The notes: generated from the sequence alone by a model not told the origin. DNA of 64,000 nucleotides from an uncultured Pelagibacteraceae bacterium (GCA_902531175.1 CACADE010000003.1:124001-188000); one strand, 5' to 3'. Positions 34,391 through 48,851 are shown, counted from the stretch's first letter. Program-made: numbers and translations.

Positions 34391-35794
34391 ATGCCTCAAA
34401 CTATATACGATAAAATATGGAATGATCATCTTGTTCATCAACAAGAAGATGGGACTTCACTTCTATTTGTTGATAGACATTTAATTCATGAAGTTACTAG
34501 TCCACAAGCATTTGAAGGTTTAAGAAATTCTAATAGAAAAGTTAGACAACCTTCTTTAACTTTAGCAGTAGCAGATCACAATGTTCCAACAACGGATAGA
34601 TCAGTTCCTATTACTGACAAAGATTCAAAAATACAAATCGAGACACTAGAAAAAAACTGTGCAGAATTCGGAATAAATCTTTTTGGAATGAACGATAAAA
34701 GACAAGGAATAGTTCATATTATTGGTCCAGAACAGGGATTTACTCAACCTGGAACTATTATCGTTTGTGGTGATAGTCACACTGCTACTCACGGAGCATT
34801 TGGTGCATTAGCATTCGGAATTGGAACTTCGGAAGTGGAACATGTCTTGGCAACACAGACTTTAGTTCAAAAAAAATCAAAAAATTTTAGAATAAACGTT
34901 AATGGATCTCTTCCTGTTGGAGTAACATCTAAGGATGTAATATTACAAATAATCGGAAAAATTGGTACAGCTGGTGGAACTGGTTATGTAATTGAATATG
35001 CTGGAAACTTAATTTCGAATTTAAGTGTCGAGCAAAGAATGACGATTTGCAATATGACAATTGAAGGTGGAGCAAGGGCTGGATTAATAGAGCCAGATGA
35101 AAAAGTTTTTAATTATTTAAAAGGTAAACCAATGTCTCCAAAGAATTCAAATTGGGACAAAGCATTAGAATATTGGAGTAAATTAAAGTCTGATGGTGAT
35201 GCAGTATTTGACAAAGAAATCAGTCTTGAGGGCAAAGATATTAAACCAATGGTAACTTGGGGAACTTCGCCTCAGGATGTAGTAGATATTGATGGAATTG
35301 TTCCCGATCCTGAAAATGAGCAAAACGAAGACAGAAAAAATTCTATTAACAGGTCATTAAAATATATGGGTTTAAAGCCGAAAACTAAAATAAAAGATAT
35401 TAGAATTGATAAAGTTTTTATTGGAAGTTGCACAAATGGAAGAATTGAAGATTTAAGAGAAGCTGCAAAAATATTAAAAGATAAAAAAATTGCTTCTCAT
35501 GTAAATGCAATGATAGTTCCTGGTTCAGGATTAGTAAAACAACAAGCAGAGCAAGAAGGTTTAGATGTAATATTTAAAAATTCTGGATTTGAATGGCGTG
35601 AGCCAGGTTGCTCAATGTGTTTAGCTATGAATGCAGATAAGTTGAAGCCAGAAGAAAGATGTGCATCAACATCAAATAGAAATTTCGAAGGAAGACAAGG
35701 ACGAGGTGGAAGAACTCATTTAGTTAGTCCAGCTATGGCTGCTGCAGCTGCTATATCTGGAAATTTAGATGATGTAAGAAAATACAATAGTTAA
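34391..35794 (+). CDS. leuC: 3-isopropylmalate dehydratase large subunit
   Basis: Fe-S isomerase of leucine synthesis (467 residues), converting 2- to 3-isopropylmalate with LeuD. Cluster-binding cysteines are seen in [15 protein letters not shown] and [36 protein letters not shown] is the aconitase signature. It is separated from rplS by 9 nt and leuD begins at the base after its stop, so leucine genes are physically joined to the ribosomal operon. Confidence 0.97.
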   Translation: MPQTIYDKIWNDHLVHQQEDGTSLLFVDRHLIHEVTSPQAFEGLRNSNRKVRQPSLTLAVADHNVPTTDRSVPITDKDSKIQIETLEKNCAEFGINLFGMNDKRQGIVHIIGPEQGFTQPGTIIVCGDSHTATHGAFGALAFGIGTSEVEHVLATQTLVQKKSKNFRINVNGSLPVGVTSKDVILQIIGKIGTAGGTGYVIEYAGNLISNLSVEQRMTICNMTIEGGARAGLIEPDEKVFNYLKGKPMSPKNSNWDKALEYWSKLKSDGDAVFDKEISLEGKDIKPMVTWGTSPQDVVDIDGIVPDPENEQNEDRKNSINRSLKYMGLKPKTKIKDIRIDKVFIGSCTNGRIEDLREAAKILKDKKIASHVNAMIVPGSGLVKQQAEQEGLDVIFKNSGFEWREPGCSMCLAMNADKLKPEERCASTSNRNFEGRQGRGGRTHLVSPAMAAAAAISGNLDDVRKYNS

Positions 35795-36400
35795 ATGAAC
35801 AAATTCTCAACATTAAAAAGTATTCCTGCATATTTACCAATTGTAAATATCGATACAGATATGATTATTCCAAAGCAATTTTTAAAAACAATAAAAAGAA
35901 CAGGACTTGGAAAAAATTTATTTTATGAAATGAGATATGACGAAGAAGGTAAAGTAATAGATGACTTTATCTTAAATAAATCTCCATATGATAATTCTAA
36001 GATTTTAATTGCAGGGAATAATTTTGGATGTGGATCATCTAGAGAACATGCGCCATGGGCACTTTTAGACTTTGGTATCACTTGCGTTATAAGTACTAGT
36101 TACGCAGATATATTTTATAATAATTGTTTTAAAAATGGAATATTGCCTATTAAAGTTAATGATGAACAGATAAAAGAACTTTCTGAATATTCTAATAGAC
36201 AAGAAGAAATTGCAATAAATTTACCAGATCAAAAAATAATTTTTGGGAATAAAGAAATCAAATTTGAATTAGATGAATTTAAAAAAAAATGTTTAATTGA
36301 GGGACTAGATGATATTGCACTGTCTTTGGAAAAGTCTAATAAAATAATTTCATTTGAAGAAAAATTAAAATCCACAAAGCCTTGGATATTTAATGATTAA
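35795..36400 (+). CDS. leuD: 3-isopropylmalate dehydratase small subunit
   Basis: Swivelling domain partner of LeuC (201 residues). [22 protein letters not shown] at the N-terminus and [20 protein letters not shown] are diagnostic, as is the [16 protein letters not shown] segment. Starts directly after leuC and overlaps leuB by 8 nt. Confidence 0.97.
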   Translation: MNKFSTLKSIPAYLPIVNIDTDMIIPKQFLKTIKRTGLGKNLFYEMRYDEEGKVIDDFILNKSPYDNSKILIAGNNFGCGSSREHAPWALLDFGITCVISTSYADIFYNNCFKNGILPIKVNDEQIKELSEYSNRQEEIAINLPDQKIIFGNKEIKFELDEFKKKCLIEGLDDIALSLEKSNKIISFEEKLKSTKPWIFND

Positions 36401-37502
36401 AGTCAAAAAAAGAAAATTCTTATTATTACCAGGTGATGGTATTGGTCCCGAGGTTATTGGTGAAGTTAAAAAAATTATAACTTGGTTTAATGTAAATAAA
36501 TCTCTTGATTTTGATATGGAAGAGGCCTTAGTTGGAGGAGCATCTTACGACAAGCACGGAACACCGATTACAGATGAAGTATTTTATAAATCATTAGAAT
36601 GTGAAGCAGTCATTTTAGGAGCTGTGGGTGGACCAAAATATGATAATTTAGATTTTTCCAAAAGACCTGAGAGAGCTCTTCTTAAGCTAAGAAAAGAATT
36701 AAAATTATTTGCAAATTTGAGGCCTGCAATTTGTTTTAAACAATTAGTTGAGGCATCTACCCTAAAACCTGAAATCGTATCAGGTCTAGACATCATGATT
36801 GTTAGAGAATTGACAGGTGGCATTTATTTTGGTGAGCCGAGAGGCATTAAGCCAATTGATAATGGTGAACGTAAAGGAATAAACACTCATACTTATACTT
36901 CATCAGAAATTAAAAGAGTTGCTAGAGTTGCATTCGATCTAGCAAAGAAGAGAAACAATAAAGTTACTTCCTGTGAAAAATCGAATGTTATGGAAGCAGG
37001 TCAATTATGGAAAGAGGAAGTTCAAAATCTTCACGATAAAGAATTTAAAGATGTTGAGTTAAATCATATGCTTGCAGATAATTGTGCAATGCAACTTTTG
37101 AGAAATCCAAAGCAATTTGATGTAATTGTGACAGATAATTTGTTTGGTGATATGTTGTCAGATGAAGCATCTATGCTGACGGGATCTTTAGGTTTATTAC
37201 CCTCAGCTTCTTTGGGTGCAAAAAATAAAGATGGTGAAATGAGAGCAATGTATGAGCCTGTTCATGGATCTGCTCCAGATATTGCTGGAAAAGGAATTGC
37301 AAATCCAATTGCAACCATCTTGAGTTTTGCAATGGCCCTGAGGTACTCCCTTGACTTAGATAAAGAGGCTGATGACTTAGAAAAAGCAGTGCAAAATGTA
37401 CTAGATGATGGGTTAAGAACTAGAGATATTATGTCAAAAGGAACAAAAGAAATTTCAACTTCTGGTATGGGAGATGCGATTATTGCATATTTGCAAAAAT
37501 AA
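36393..37502 (+). CDS. leuB: 3-isopropylmalate dehydrogenase
   Basis: NAD-dependent oxidative decarboxylase producing 2-ketoisocaproate (369 residues). The PGDGIGPEV start, [10 protein letters not shown] with its tyrosine, and [28 protein letters not shown] with metal-binding aspartates and the IPMDH signature are all present, as is [18 protein letters not shown] for adenine binding. It ends the leuCDB group; a 32-bp gap separates it from dmdC. Confidence 0.96.
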   Translation: MIKVKKRKFLLLPGDGIGPEVIGEVKKIITWFNVNKSLDFDMEEALVGGASYDKHGTPITDEVFYKSLECEAVILGAVGGPKYDNLDFSKRPERALLKLRKELKLFANLRPAICFKQLVEASTLKPEIVSGLDIMIVRELTGGIYFGEPRGIKPIDNGERKGINTHTYTSSEIKRVARVAFDLAKKRNNKVTSCEKSNVMEAGQLWKEEVQNLHDKEFKDVELNHMLADNCAMQLLRNPKQFDVIVTDNLFGDMLSDEASMLTGSLGLLPSASLGAKNKDGEMRAMYEPVHGSAPDIAGKGIANPIATILSFAMALRYSLDLDKEADDLEKAVQNVLDDGLRTRDIMSKGTKEISTSGMGDAIIAYLQK

Positions 37503-37534
37503 AAAAATTAACTTAATTTGATACTATTAAATTT

Positions 37535-39295
37535 ATGACTGTTTATTCCGCACCTGTGAAAGATATGATGTTCTTATTTGAACATCTAAAAGATAATAAA
37601 AATTATAACGAAATTGAAAAATATAAAGAAGTCACTTCTGATTTAGTAAAAGATATCTTAGAGGAAGCTGCAAAAATTAATGAAGAAATGCTTCTTCCTT
37701 TAGCAAAAGCTGGAGACGAAAATCCTTGTGTCTATGAAAATGGAGTAGTCAGAACTCCTCCAGGTTATAAAGAGGCATATTCAAAATTTATAGAAGATGG
37801 ATGGGTATCTTTAACTTGTGATCCAAAATATGGTGGTCAAGGAATGCCAAAAACTGTAAGTGCTTTTTTTGATGAAATGCTTTCATCATCAAGTTTATCT
37901 TTTAAATTATATAGTGAATTAAGTATAGGTGCATACAATTGTATTTTGAGTCATGCAACTGAAGAAATCAAAAACACATATCTTCCTAAAATTGTTGAGG
38001 GTAAATGGAGTGGGACAATGTGTTTAACAGAGCCTCAATGTGGAACAGATTTAGGATTAATAAAAACAAAGGCAATTAAAAATGAAAATGGTACTTATAA
38101 TATAAGTGGACAAAAAATCTTTATTACTTCTGGTGACCACGATTTAACTGAAAATATTATACACCTTGTTTTAGCAAGAACGCAGGACGCACCAAAAGGA
38201 ACGAAGGGAATAAGTTTATTTTTAGTACCAAAATATGAAATTAATGATGATGGATCAATTGGTCCAAGAAACGGCGTCAATACTGTTTCAATTGAATCAA
38301 AAATGGGTATTAAAGGTTCACCCGCATGTGTATTAAGTTTTGATGATGCCAAAGGGTATATGATCGGACCAGAGAACAAAGGCTTAAATTCTATGTTTAC
38401 AATGATGAACTTAGAAAGAATCGTTGTCGGTATACAAGGATTAGGTCTATCTGAAACAGCTTATCAAACTGCTTTAAGTTATTCTAAAGAGAGAAAACAA
38501 GGTAAATCAAATAATAATTCTAATGGAGAAACAGATTTAATTATTAAGCACGCAGATATTCGAAGAAGTTTATTAAATATGAAGTCTATAATTGAGGGAG
38601 AAAGATCCTTATCTTTTTGGATGGCTCAGCAGGTAGATGTAAGCTTAAGTCATAGTTCAGAGGAAGTAAAAAAAGATGCATCGGATATTGTAGGTCTTAT
38701 GACCCCAGTAATTAAGTCATTTTTTACAGATATGGGTATGGAAATAACCAATGAAGCAATTCAGGTTTTTGGTGGCTATGGTTATACCAAAGACCAAGGG
38801 ATAGAACAATTATTTAGAGATAATAGAATTACACCTATTTACGAAGGAACTAATTCTGTACAGGCAATTGATTTTGTATTTAGAAAAATTAGTCAGAAAA
38901 AAGTTTTTGAAAATTTTATGAAATATGTAGATACAGAAATTCAAAATTGTTCAAAAGTAGACAATTTAAATGAACATGTAAAAAAAATATCTGAATTAAA
39001 AAATATATTATCAGATTTCACGGACTGGATATCTCCTAATGGCAATACGCCAAAAGACGATATAAGCGCATCATGTAACGATTATTTAAGATTTTTTGGT
39101 TATTTTTGTCTTTCATTTATATGGCTAAAAACAATGAGAAAAAGCTATGAAAATTTGGAAAACAATAAAGAGTTTTATGAAGATAAATTAAATACAGGAA
39201 ATTATTATTTTGACAAAATTTTGCCTAGAGCTGAGAGCCATTATAAATCTGCTATTTCTGGTAGTAAATATACTATGAGCGCAAAATTTAACTGA
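37535..39295 (+). CDS. dmdC: 3-methylmercaptopropionyl-CoA dehydrogenase (acyl-CoA dehydrogenase family)
   Basis: Third enzyme of DMSP demethylation, oxidising methylmercaptopropionyl-CoA to methylthioacryloyl-CoA. At 586 residues it has the long DmdC/FadE type architecture. Visible are MCLTEPQCGTDLG (FAD/substrate), GGYGYTKDQGIEQLFRDNRI, and IYEGTNSVQA with the catalytic base Glu, then a C-terminal helical extension. The family alone would allow other acyl-CoA dehydrogenases; linkage to dmdB (1-nt overlap) and dmdA supports DmdC. Confidence 0.88.
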   Translation: MTVYSAPVKDMMFLFEHLKDNKNYNEIEKYKEVTSDLVKDILEEAAKINEEMLLPLAKAGDENPCVYENGVVRTPPGYKEAYSKFIEDGWVSLTCDPKYGGQGMPKTVSAFFDEMLSSSSLSFKLYSELSIGAYNCILSHATEEIKNTYLPKIVEGKWSGTMCLTEPQCGTDLGLIKTKAIKNENGTYNISGQKIFITSGDHDLTENIIHLVLARTQDAPKGTKGISLFLVPKYEINDDGSIGPRNGVNTVSIESKMGIKGSPACVLSFDDAKGYMIGPENKGLNSMFTMMNLERIVVGIQGLGLSETAYQTALSYSKERKQGKSNNNSNGETDLIIKHADIRRSLLNMKSIIEGERSLSFWMAQQVDVSLSHSSEEVKKDASDIVGLMTPVIKSFFTDMGMEITNEAIQVFGGYGYTKDQGIEQLFRDNRITPIYEGTNSVQAIDFVFRKISQKKVFENFMKYVDTEIQNCSKVDNLNEHVKKISELKNILSDFTDWISPNGNTPKDDISASCNDYLRFFGYFCLSFIWLKTMRKSYENLENNKEFYEDKLNTGNYYFDKILPRAESHYKSAISGSKYTMSAKFN

Positions 39296-40923
39296 TGAAT
39301 AAATATAATCAGAACTTAGATAAAAATCCTTCAAATTATGTCCCGTTAACACCGCTTAGCTTTCTAGAAAGAGCAAAAGACATTTATCCAAATTATGAGG
39401 CTTTAGTATATGAAACAAAATCTTTCACATGGACTGAAGTATTTAACAGGTGCACCAAATTTGCAAGTGCACTAGAGAAAATTGGTATTGTTGAAGGAGA
39501 CACAGTTTCAGTTATGACCTTTAATACTCCAGAGATTTTTGAAGCACATTATTCTGTTCCTATGACAGGAGCCGTTTTAAATACAATTAATTCAAGACTT
39601 GATGCAAAAACTGTTGCCTATATTTTAGAACATAGTGAAGCAAAAGTATTAATAATAGATAGACAATTGCATGCAGTTGCAGAAAAGGCTTTATCAACTT
39701 TAAAAGAAAAACCAATCGTAATTGATGTTCAAGATGATTTTGCAGACCAATCCTTGTTAAAAAAAATTGGAGATAGAGAATATGAGGAATTTTTAAGCAC
39801 TGGTGATGAAAATTATATTTGGAAAAAACCAAAGGATGAATGGCAAGCAATTTCTTTAAGTTATACGTCTGGAACAACCGGAAATCCAAAAGGTGTTGTT
39901 TATCATCATAGAGGTTCTTATTTAATGTCAACAGGTAGTGCTGTTGCTTGGAATATGCCAAATAGATTAAATTTTTTAACAGTTGTACCAATGTTCCACT
40001 GTAATGGATGGGGGTACCCGTGGACAATACCAATGTTAAATGGAAAAACAGTTTGTTTAAGAGCTATTGATGTAAAAAAAATATTTGAATTAATTGAAAA
40101 GCACGACATTACCCATTTTGGAGGGGCACCTATTGTACTTAATATGATAACAGGTGCATCACAAAATGATATCAAAGAATTAAAAAACAAAGTTTATGTT
40201 TTAACTGCTGGAGCACCACCTCCAAGTATTATTTTCAAAAAAATGAAAGCATTAGGATTTGAGGTAATGCATGTCTATGGTTTAACAGAAACATATGGAC
40301 ATGTTTTACAATGTGCTTGGAATGATGAATGGAATGGTTTTGAAGAAGACAAAATTAATGAAATTAAAGCAAGACAAGGTGTGAGATTTCCAAACACAGA
40401 AGGAGTGGTTGTTTTAGATCCAGAAACTATGAAACCCGTACCTATGGATGGAGAAACCATTGGCGAGATAATGATCAAAGGTAATGTTGTTATGAAAGGG
40501 TATTTTAAAGACAAAGAGGCCACTGAAAAGGCTATGAAAGATGGATGGTTTCACTCTGGTGATTTGGCAGTTATTTATCCAGATGGATACATCAAGGTTA
40601 AAGATAGGTCGAAAGATATTATTATTTCAGGTGGAGAGAATATTTCTTCTATCGAAATCGAAAACACACTTTCTAAGCACCCAGCTGTTTCAATTGTTGC
40701 TGTAGTAGCAAAACCAGATGAGAAATGGGGAGAAGTTCCATGCGCATTTATAGAGAAAGTGGCAGATAAAGAGACAAATGAAAAAGAATTAATCGATTTT
40801 TGTAGAGAAACTCTAGCAGGGTTCAAAATTCCAAAAAAAATAGACTTCTGTGAACTTCCAAAAACATCAACAGGTAAAATCCAAAAATTTGAATTAAGAA
40901 AAAGAGCTAAGGAACTTACTTAG
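39295..40923 (+). CDS. dmdB: 3-methylmercaptopropionyl-CoA ligase
   Basis: ANL-family CoA ligase (542 residues) that activates 3-methylmercaptopropionate produced by DmdA. Motifs: LSYTSGTTGNPKGVVYHHRG (P-loop), VYGLTETYGH (A5), GWFHSGDLAVIYPDGY with KDRSKDIIISGGENISS (hinge), and terminal PKTSTGKIQKFELR (catalytic Lys). It overlaps dmdC by 1 nt. Medium-chain fatty acid ligases share this architecture, so the specific call depends on context. Confidence 0.87.
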   Translation: MNKYNQNLDKNPSNYVPLTPLSFLERAKDIYPNYEALVYETKSFTWTEVFNRCTKFASALEKIGIVEGDTVSVMTFNTPEIFEAHYSVPMTGAVLNTINSRLDAKTVAYILEHSEAKVLIIDRQLHAVAEKALSTLKEKPIVIDVQDDFADQSLLKKIGDREYEEFLSTGDENYIWKKPKDEWQAISLSYTSGTTGNPKGVVYHHRGSYLMSTGSAVAWNMPNRLNFLTVVPMFHCNGWGYPWTIPMLNGKTVCLRAIDVKKIFELIEKHDITHFGGAPIVLNMITGASQNDIKELKNKVYVLTAGAPPPSIIFKKMKALGFEVMHVYGLTETYGHVLQCAWNDEWNGFEEDKINEIKARQGVRFPNTEGVVVLDPETMKPVPMDGETIGEIMIKGNVVMKGYFKDKEATEKAMKDGWFHSGDLAVIYPDGYIKVKDRSKDIIISGGENISSIEIENTLSKHPAVSIVAVVAKPDEKWGEVPCAFIEKVADKETNEKELIDFCRETLAGFKIPKKIDFCELPKTSTGKIQKFELRKRAKELT

Positions 40924-40988
40924 ATTTCTTTCAAATAAACAACTTACTTTCTTTACAAATAGATGAAAAGATGACACTAAGCTAAAAA

Positions 40989-42098
40989 ATGAAAAACTTT
41001 TCTATTGCAAAATCAAGAAGACTTAGAGGTACGCCTTATACATCAAGAATTGAAAAACAAGGTGTTACAGCTTACACAATATACAATCATATGTTGCTTC
41101 CTGCTGCATTTGGTTCTTTAGAAGACTCATATCATCATTTAAAAGAGCATGTTCAAGTTTGGGATGTGGCTGCTGAAAGACAAGTAGAGATTACTGGAAA
41201 AGATGCTGCAAAATTGGTTCAACTTATGACTTGTAGAGATCTTTCGAAATCAAAAGATGGAAGATGTTATTATTGTCCAATCATAGATGATAATGCTGGA
41301 TTAATTAATGATCCAGTTGTTCTAAGATTTAATGAGAATAAATGGTGGGTTTCTATTGCAGATACGGATGTAATCTTATTTGCAAAAGGATTGGCAATTG
41401 GAAATAAATTTGATGTTAATATTATCGAACCCGAAGTTGACATTATGGCTGTGCAAGGGCCTAAATCTTTTAAATTGATGGAAAAAGTTTTTGGAGAAAA
41501 GATAACAAAATTAAAATTTTTTGGTTTTGATTATTTTGATTTTGCAGGAGCCAAACATTTAATTGCTCAATCAGGATGGTCTAAACAAGGTGGATATGAA
41601 ATTTATGTAGAGAATAATGAGGCGGGTTTAAAACTATACGATCATTTATTTGAAATTGGAGATGAGTTTAATATTAGAGCAGGATGTCCTAATTTAATTG
41701 AACGTATCGAAAGTGGATTACTTTCTCAAGGAAACGATATGGACAATGGAGACAACCCATACGAATGTGGCTTTGATAAATATATTAATATTGATAGTGA
41801 TGTTGAATTTTTAGGAAAAGAGCAATTAAAAAAAATAAAGTCTGAAGGAATTAAAAGAAAACTAATGGGCGTTAAAATTGATACTGATAAAATAAGCGTA
41901 ACTGGTTCAATGAATTTAACAGATGAAAAAAATAATATAATCGGAGAACTACGATCAGGTTGTTACAATCCAACTTTTAAACAGGTAATTGGTATAGCTA
42001 TGATAAAAAAACCATATTTTGAAGCAAAGCAAACATTCAAAATTGATATAAATGGTAATAGTTTTAACGGAACAGTTTGCGATTTACCTTTCATTTAG
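40989..42098 (+). CDS. dmdA: Dimethylsulfoniopropionate demethylase DmdA
   Basis: Tetrahydrofolate-dependent demethylase that takes a methyl group from DMSP, giving 5-methyl-THF and 3-methylmercaptopropionate. The 369-residue GcvT-like protein has [17 protein letters not shown] at its N-terminus, [33 protein letters not shown], and the C-terminal barrel domain. These match my knowledge of Pelagibacter DmdA rather than glycine-cleavage GcvT, which has a different N-terminus. It is 65 bp downstream of dmdB; that gap has no obvious hairpin or riboswitch. Confidence 0.93.
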   Translation: MKNFSIAKSRRLRGTPYTSRIEKQGVTAYTIYNHMLLPAAFGSLEDSYHHLKEHVQVWDVAAERQVEITGKDAAKLVQLMTCRDLSKSKDGRCYYCPIIDDNAGLINDPVVLRFNENKWWVSIADTDVILFAKGLAIGNKFDVNIIEPEVDIMAVQGPKSFKLMEKVFGEKITKLKFFGFDYFDFAGAKHLIAQSGWSKQGGYEIYVENNEAGLKLYDHLFEIGDEFNIRAGCPNLIERIESGLLSQGNDMDNGDNPYECGFDKYINIDSDVEFLGKEQLKKIKSEGIKRKLMGVKIDTDKISVTGSMNLTDEKNNIIGELRSGCYNPTFKQVIGIAMIKKPYFEAKQTFKIDINGNSFNGTVCDLPFI

Positions 42099-42112
42099 TA
42101 TAAATCTTTAAA

Positions 42113-43123
42113 ATGACTAATATAGCTATCATCGGTGCAACCGGTAATGTTGGAAGAAAGACACTAGAAGTTATAGAAAAAAAGGATATTAAATTTAATA
42201 ACCTTTTTTTAGTAGCTTCTTCTAATAGTGCTGGAAAAAAAATAAGTTTTAAGGGCAAAGATTATGAAGTCCATGATCTTGAAAAATACGATTTTTCAAA
42301 TGCAAATATAACTTTTTTTGCAGCAGGTGGTAAAATTGCAGAACAATATGCAGAAAGTGCAGCAAAATTAACAACTGTAATTGATAATTCTAGTTTTTTT
42401 AGAATGGATCCTGACGTTCCACTTATTGTACCTCAAGTGAATGCAGAAAAAATTAATGAAATGAAAAAAAATATTGTGGCAAATCCTAATTGCTCAACAG
42501 CTCAGTTAGTATTAGCTCTTAAACCATTACATGATTTATATAAAATAAAAAGAGTAATAGTTTCCACCTATCAATCTGTTTCTGGAGGCGGAAAAGCACC
42601 TATGGATGAATTGATTGAACAAACTAAATCTTATCTTGATGGAAATTCTGTTGAATCTAAAAATTTTACTAAACAAATAGCTTTCAATATCATTCCTCAC
42701 ATTGATGTTTTTTCGGATGATGGATATACAAAAGAAGAATTGAAAATGACTAATGAAACAAAAAAAATACTGGACAATAATATAGAGCTAACAGCTACGT
42801 GCGTTAGAATTCCTGTTCTTGTATCACATTCAGAATCAGTAAATATAGAGTTTGAAAATCCTTATTCTCTAGAACAAATCAGAGAAGCATTAAATAATGC
42901 TGATGGTTGTAGCGTTATAGATAAAAGAGAAAATGGAGGATATAGTACACCAATAGAAGCAACTGGTAGTGATGAAACATTTATCTCAAGAATTAGAGAT
43001 GATAAAACAAAAGAGAATTCAATTAATTTGTGGATCGTTTCAGATAACCTATTAAGAGGCGCCGCATTAAATTCTGTTGAAATTGCAGAAACAATAATGA
43101 AAGCAAATCAAAATGGAAAATAA
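42113..43123 (+). CDS. asd: Aspartate-semialdehyde dehydrogenase
   Basis: Reduces aspartyl phosphate to the semialdehyde for lysine, threonine, methionine and diaminopimelate synthesis. 336 residues; NADP-binding GATGNVGRKTLEVI at the start, catalytic Cys127 in NPNCSTAQLVLAL, SVSGGGKAPMDEL, and VPVLVSHSES-like RIPVLVSHSE region with the general-base His. It overlaps sdhC by 11 nt, a compact join between amino acid synthesis and the TCA operon. Confidence 0.95.
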   Translation: MTNIAIIGATGNVGRKTLEVIEKKDIKFNNLFLVASSNSAGKKISFKGKDYEVHDLEKYDFSNANITFFAAGGKIAEQYAESAAKLTTVIDNSSFFRMDPDVPLIVPQVNAEKINEMKKNIVANPNCSTAQLVLALKPLHDLYKIKRVIVSTYQSVSGGGKAPMDELIEQTKSYLDGNSVESKNFTKQIAFNIIPHIDVFSDDGYTKEELKMTNETKKILDNNIELTATCVRIPVLVSHSESVNIEFENPYSLEQIREALNNADGCSVIDKRENGGYSTPIEATGSDETFISRIRDDKTKENSINLWIVSDNLLRGAALNSVEIAETIMKANQNGK

Positions 43124-43493
43124 TCCTTTATCTCCTCATATTCAAATTTATAGATGGCATGTTTCATCTTTAGTTTCAATATCTCATAGAATTACAGGAA
43201 TAATAAATATATTAGCAATAACTTTAATTTGTATCTTTTTTATTTTTTTTTCATTTAGCGAAGGAAGTCATGAATTTATAAAATTATTCCTCCAATCTTT
43301 TATTGGGAAATTTTTCATCTTGGGTATTACATGGTCTTTTAGTTTTCAAATCTTAAGTGAGATAAGACATTTAATTATGGATTTTGGTTATGGATTTGAG
43401 TTAAAAACCACAAAAATTACTGGCTTAATTGTAATATTTGGATCTTTTATATTAACCGTTTCAATTTATTTAATAGGACGAAATTTATTTTAA
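43113..43493 (+). CDS. sdhC: Succinate dehydrogenase cytochrome b556 subunit
   Basis: Membrane anchor of complex II (126 residues, three helices). The N-terminal SPHIQIYRWHVSSLVSISHRITGI contains the conserved Ser and Arg near the quinone site, and the His in RHLIMDFGYG is a haem b ligand candidate. It overlaps asd by 11 nt and sdhD by 1 nt. Confidence 0.94.
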   Translation: MENNPLSPHIQIYRWHVSSLVSISHRITGIINILAITLICIFFIFFSFSEGSHEFIKLFLQSFIGKFFILGITWSFSFQILSEIRHLIMDFGYGFELKTTKITGLIVIFGSFILTVSIYLIGRNLF

Positions 43494-43822
43494 TGAGAGC
43501 AGTAACAAAAAAATGGGTATTTTTAAAAGTGAGTTCTCTCATATTAATACCTTTGATGTTATGGTTTGCTTTAAATTTGGTTAGTATTTATGACAAAAGC
43601 TACTTAGAGATATTAACTTTTCTAACTTCTCAACCTTCAAAGTTTATATTTAGTCTTTTTCTTATTTTTGCTTACTTTTTCTCGGCATTAAGCATCAGCG
43701 AGGTTTTTGAAGACTATATTAAAGATGAAAAAATCAAAAATGCCGCAAACAAAGCTTTAAATTTTTTTGCTATAACAATTCCTTTAATTACAATATTTGC
43801 AGTATTTAAAATAACTATATGA
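43493..43822 (+). CDS. sdhD: Succinate dehydrogenase membrane anchor subunit
   Basis: Second membrane anchor of complex II (109 residues, three hydrophobic helices: [33 protein letters not shown], and a C-terminal helix). The usual His/Asp-Tyr haem-quinone pocket is replaced here by [14 protein letters not shown], where DYI resembles the conserved Asp-Tyr. Haem ligation by this subunit is uncertain because the usual His is not evident. Overlaps sdhA by 4 nt. Confidence 0.88.
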   Translation: MRAVTKKWVFLKVSSLILIPLMLWFALNLVSIYDKSYLEILTFLTSQPSKFIFSLFLIFAYFFSALSISEVFEDYIKDEKIKNAANKALNFFAITIPLITIFAVFKITI

Positions 43823-45594
43823 AATCTTATAATATTATAGATCATGAATACGATGTCGTTGTCCTTGGCGCTGGAGGTTCTGGCCTAAGAGCTGCGGTTG
43901 GCTTAAGTGAAGCTGGATTAAAAACTGCATGCATTTCTAAAGTCTTTCCAACCAGAAGTCATACATCAGCTGCCCAAGGTGGAATTTCAGCAGCCCTTGG
44001 AAACATGGGAGAAGACGATTGGCGTTGGCATATGTACGATACTGTAAAAGGAGCAGATTGGTTAGGCGATCAAGATAGTATTGAATATTTGTGTAAGGAA
44101 GCTCCAAAAGCAGTACTAGAATTAGAAAAGTATGGTGTTCCTTTTAGTAGAACAGAAGATGGAAAAATTTATCAAAGACCATTTGGTGGAATGACAAAAA
44201 ATTATGGAAATGGAATTGTACAAAGAACTTGTGCTGCAGCAGACAGAACTGGTCATGCAATTCTCCATACATTATATGGTCAAGCACTTAAACATAATAC
44301 AGAATTTTTTATTGAATATTTTGCATTAGACTTAATTATGAAAGATGGACAATGCAAAGGTTTAATTGCTTGGAATTTAAATGATGGAACAATTCATCGT
44401 TTTAGATCTCACATAACAATTATAGCCACAGGGGGATATGGGAAGGTGTATTACTCAGCAACATCTGCACATACTTGTACTGGTGATGGTAATGCAATGG
44501 TATTAAGAGCTGGATTACCTCTTCAAGATATGGAGTTTGTACAATTTCACCCAACAGGAATATATGGACACGGAACACTTATTTCTGAAGGTGTAAGAGG
44601 TGAAGGTGGATATTTGGTAAACTCTAAAGGTGAAAGATTTATGGAGAGATATGCTCCCAACGCTAAAGATCTTGCTTCGAGAGATGTAGTTAGCAGATCA
44701 ATGTCTATTGAAATCAATGAGGGAAGAGGTGTTGGTAAAGATCAAGACCATGTTCATTTATATTTAAGTCATTTAGATAAAAAAGTTATTGAAGATAGAT
44801 TGCCAGGCATTACTGAGGCAGCAAGATTATTTGCAAATGTAGATGTAACCAAAGAACCGATACCAGTTGTTCCAACAGTTCATTATAATATGGGTGGTAT
44901 ACCAACAAATTATAAAGCTGAAGTTTTAACAGTAAATGGATCTCAAAAAACAGTCCCAGGTTTGATGGCGATTGGTGAGGCTGCGTGCGTATCTGTTCAT
45001 GGAGCAAATAGATTAGGTTCAAATTCACTTATTGACTTGGTTGTTTTTGGAAGAGCAGCAGCAAAGAGAGCAGCGGAATTGGTAAAACCTGGAACGCCTC
45101 ACGAAGAAGTTAGTGAAAGCGAAACTGAAAAATGTCTAAATAGATTTGATAAACTAAGGTATGCAGAGGGAGATAATGGAACTGCTGAACTTAGACTGGC
45201 GATGCAAAAAACAATGCAGTCTAAATGTGCTGTATTTAGAACTGAAAAGAATCTTAAAGAGGGTGTAGATGAGATCAGAAAAACATATGACGGCATGGAA
45301 TCGATTTCTGTTAAAGATAAATCGTTGGTATTCAATACTGATTTAGTTGAGACTTTAGAATTTGATAATTTAATTAGACAAGCGATAACAACTGTAGATT
45401 CTGCATATCACAGAAAAGAAAGCAGGGGAGCTCATGCTCGTGAAGATTATCCGAAAAGAAATGATGAAAAATTTATGAAACATACATTATCTTGGTGTGA
45501 TGGAAAAAATACTAAAATTGAATACAGAGATGTACATACTTCAACATTAACAAATGAAGTCCAATATTTTCCTCCACAAGAAAGAGTGTATTAA
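43819..45594 (+). CDS. sdhA: Succinate dehydrogenase flavoprotein subunit
   Basis: Oxidises succinate with covalently bound FAD (591 residues). Motifs: [18 protein letters not shown] (FAD), [20 protein letters not shown] with the FAD-linking His, [34 protein letters not shown] and [21 protein letters not shown]. Length and motifs are standard. Overlaps sdhD by 4 nt and sdhB by 1 nt. Confidence 0.98.
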   Translation: MKSYNIIDHEYDVVVLGAGGSGLRAAVGLSEAGLKTACISKVFPTRSHTSAAQGGISAALGNMGEDDWRWHMYDTVKGADWLGDQDSIEYLCKEAPKAVLELEKYGVPFSRTEDGKIYQRPFGGMTKNYGNGIVQRTCAAADRTGHAILHTLYGQALKHNTEFFIEYFALDLIMKDGQCKGLIAWNLNDGTIHRFRSHITIIATGGYGKVYYSATSAHTCTGDGNAMVLRAGLPLQDMEFVQFHPTGIYGHGTLISEGVRGEGGYLVNSKGERFMERYAPNAKDLASRDVVSRSMSIEINEGRGVGKDQDHVHLYLSHLDKKVIEDRLPGITEAARLFANVDVTKEPIPVVPTVHYNMGGIPTNYKAEVLTVNGSQKTVPGLMAIGEAACVSVHGANRLGSNSLIDLVVFGRAAAKRAAELVKPGTPHEEVSESETEKCLNRFDKLRYAEGDNGTAELRLAMQKTMQSKCAVFRTEKNLKEGVDEIRKTYDGMESISVKDKSLVFNTDLVETLEFDNLIRQAITTVDSAYHRKESRGAHAREDYPKRNDEKFMKHTLSWCDGKNTKIEYRDVHTSTLTNEVQYFPPQERVY

Positions 45595-46367
45595 TGGTTC
45601 AATTAAATTTACCACAAAACTCAAAAGTTAATAAAGGTAAATATTTTAAAGACAAAACTGGTTCAAAGAATATCAGAAAAGTAAATGTTTACAGATGGGA
45701 TCCATCAACTGGAGAGAACCCAAGAATAGACACATATGAAGTAGACATGGATAATTGTCCATCTAAAGTTTTAGACATACTAAATAAAATTAAAAACGAA
45801 ATTGATCCAACACTTGCATATAGAAGATCTTGTGCGCATGGAGTTTGTGGTTCTTGTGCAATGAATATGGGTGGAAAAAATGGTCTTGCATGTACTAAGC
45901 CACATGCAGAAATTAAGGGAGATATAGATATATACCCTTTGCCTCACTTAAAAGTAAAAAAAGATTTAATAGGAGACTTAAGTGGATTATATAAACAATA
46001 CCAATCCATTGAACCTTGGTTAAAAAATAATTCAAAAAGTGAAACAACAGAAATTCATCAATCTCCAGAAGATAGAGCTAAACTTGATGGAGCTTATGAA
46101 TGTATAATGTGTGCTTGTTGTTCTACTTCATGTCCTAGTTATTGGTGGAATGGCGATAAGTATTTAGGTCCTGCAGTTTTATTACAAGCTTATAGATGGA
46201 TAATGGATAGCAGAGACGAAGATAGAAAGGAAAGACTTCAAAAGGTTGCAGATGAACTTAAGCTTTATAGATGCCACACGATTTTGAACTGCACTAACGC
46301 ATGTCCAAAAGGATTAAATCCAGCAAAAGCTATTGCTGAGATAAAGAAAATGCTTGCAACCACATAA
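45594..46367 (+). CDS. sdhB: Succinate dehydrogenase iron-sulfur subunit
   Basis: Electron-transfer subunit (257 residues) with three clusters: 2Fe-2S in [15 protein letters not shown] and the later Cys of NGLACTK, 4Fe-4S in [16 protein letters not shown], and 3Fe-4S in [17 protein letters not shown]. All ligands are present. Overlaps sdhA by 1 nt; 20 bp before mmsA. Confidence 0.98.
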   Translation: MVQLNLPQNSKVNKGKYFKDKTGSKNIRKVNVYRWDPSTGENPRIDTYEVDMDNCPSKVLDILNKIKNEIDPTLAYRRSCAHGVCGSCAMNMGGKNGLACTKPHAEIKGDIDIYPLPHLKVKKDLIGDLSGLYKQYQSIEPWLKNNSKSETTEIHQSPEDRAKLDGAYECIMCACCSTSCPSYWWNGDKYLGPAVLLQAYRWIMDSRDEDRKERLQKVADELKLYRCHTILNCTNACPKGLNPAKAIAEIKKMLATT

Positions 46368-46387
46368 TTACTTATTTAAATACATCC

Positions 46388-48848
<2,461 letters not shown>

Positions 48849-48851
48849 TTA

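Noticed and set aside
39587-40033. A 148-codon minus-strand frame inside dmdB
   Set aside because: Antisense to a complete acyl-CoA ligase with all motifs. The product is Leu/His/Gln-rich low-complexity sequence without a domain.
40924-40988. A regulatory RNA ahead of dmdA
   Set aside because: The 65-bp gap has no stable hairpin and no long complementary segments. Nothing beyond an ordinary AT-rich spacer is visible.
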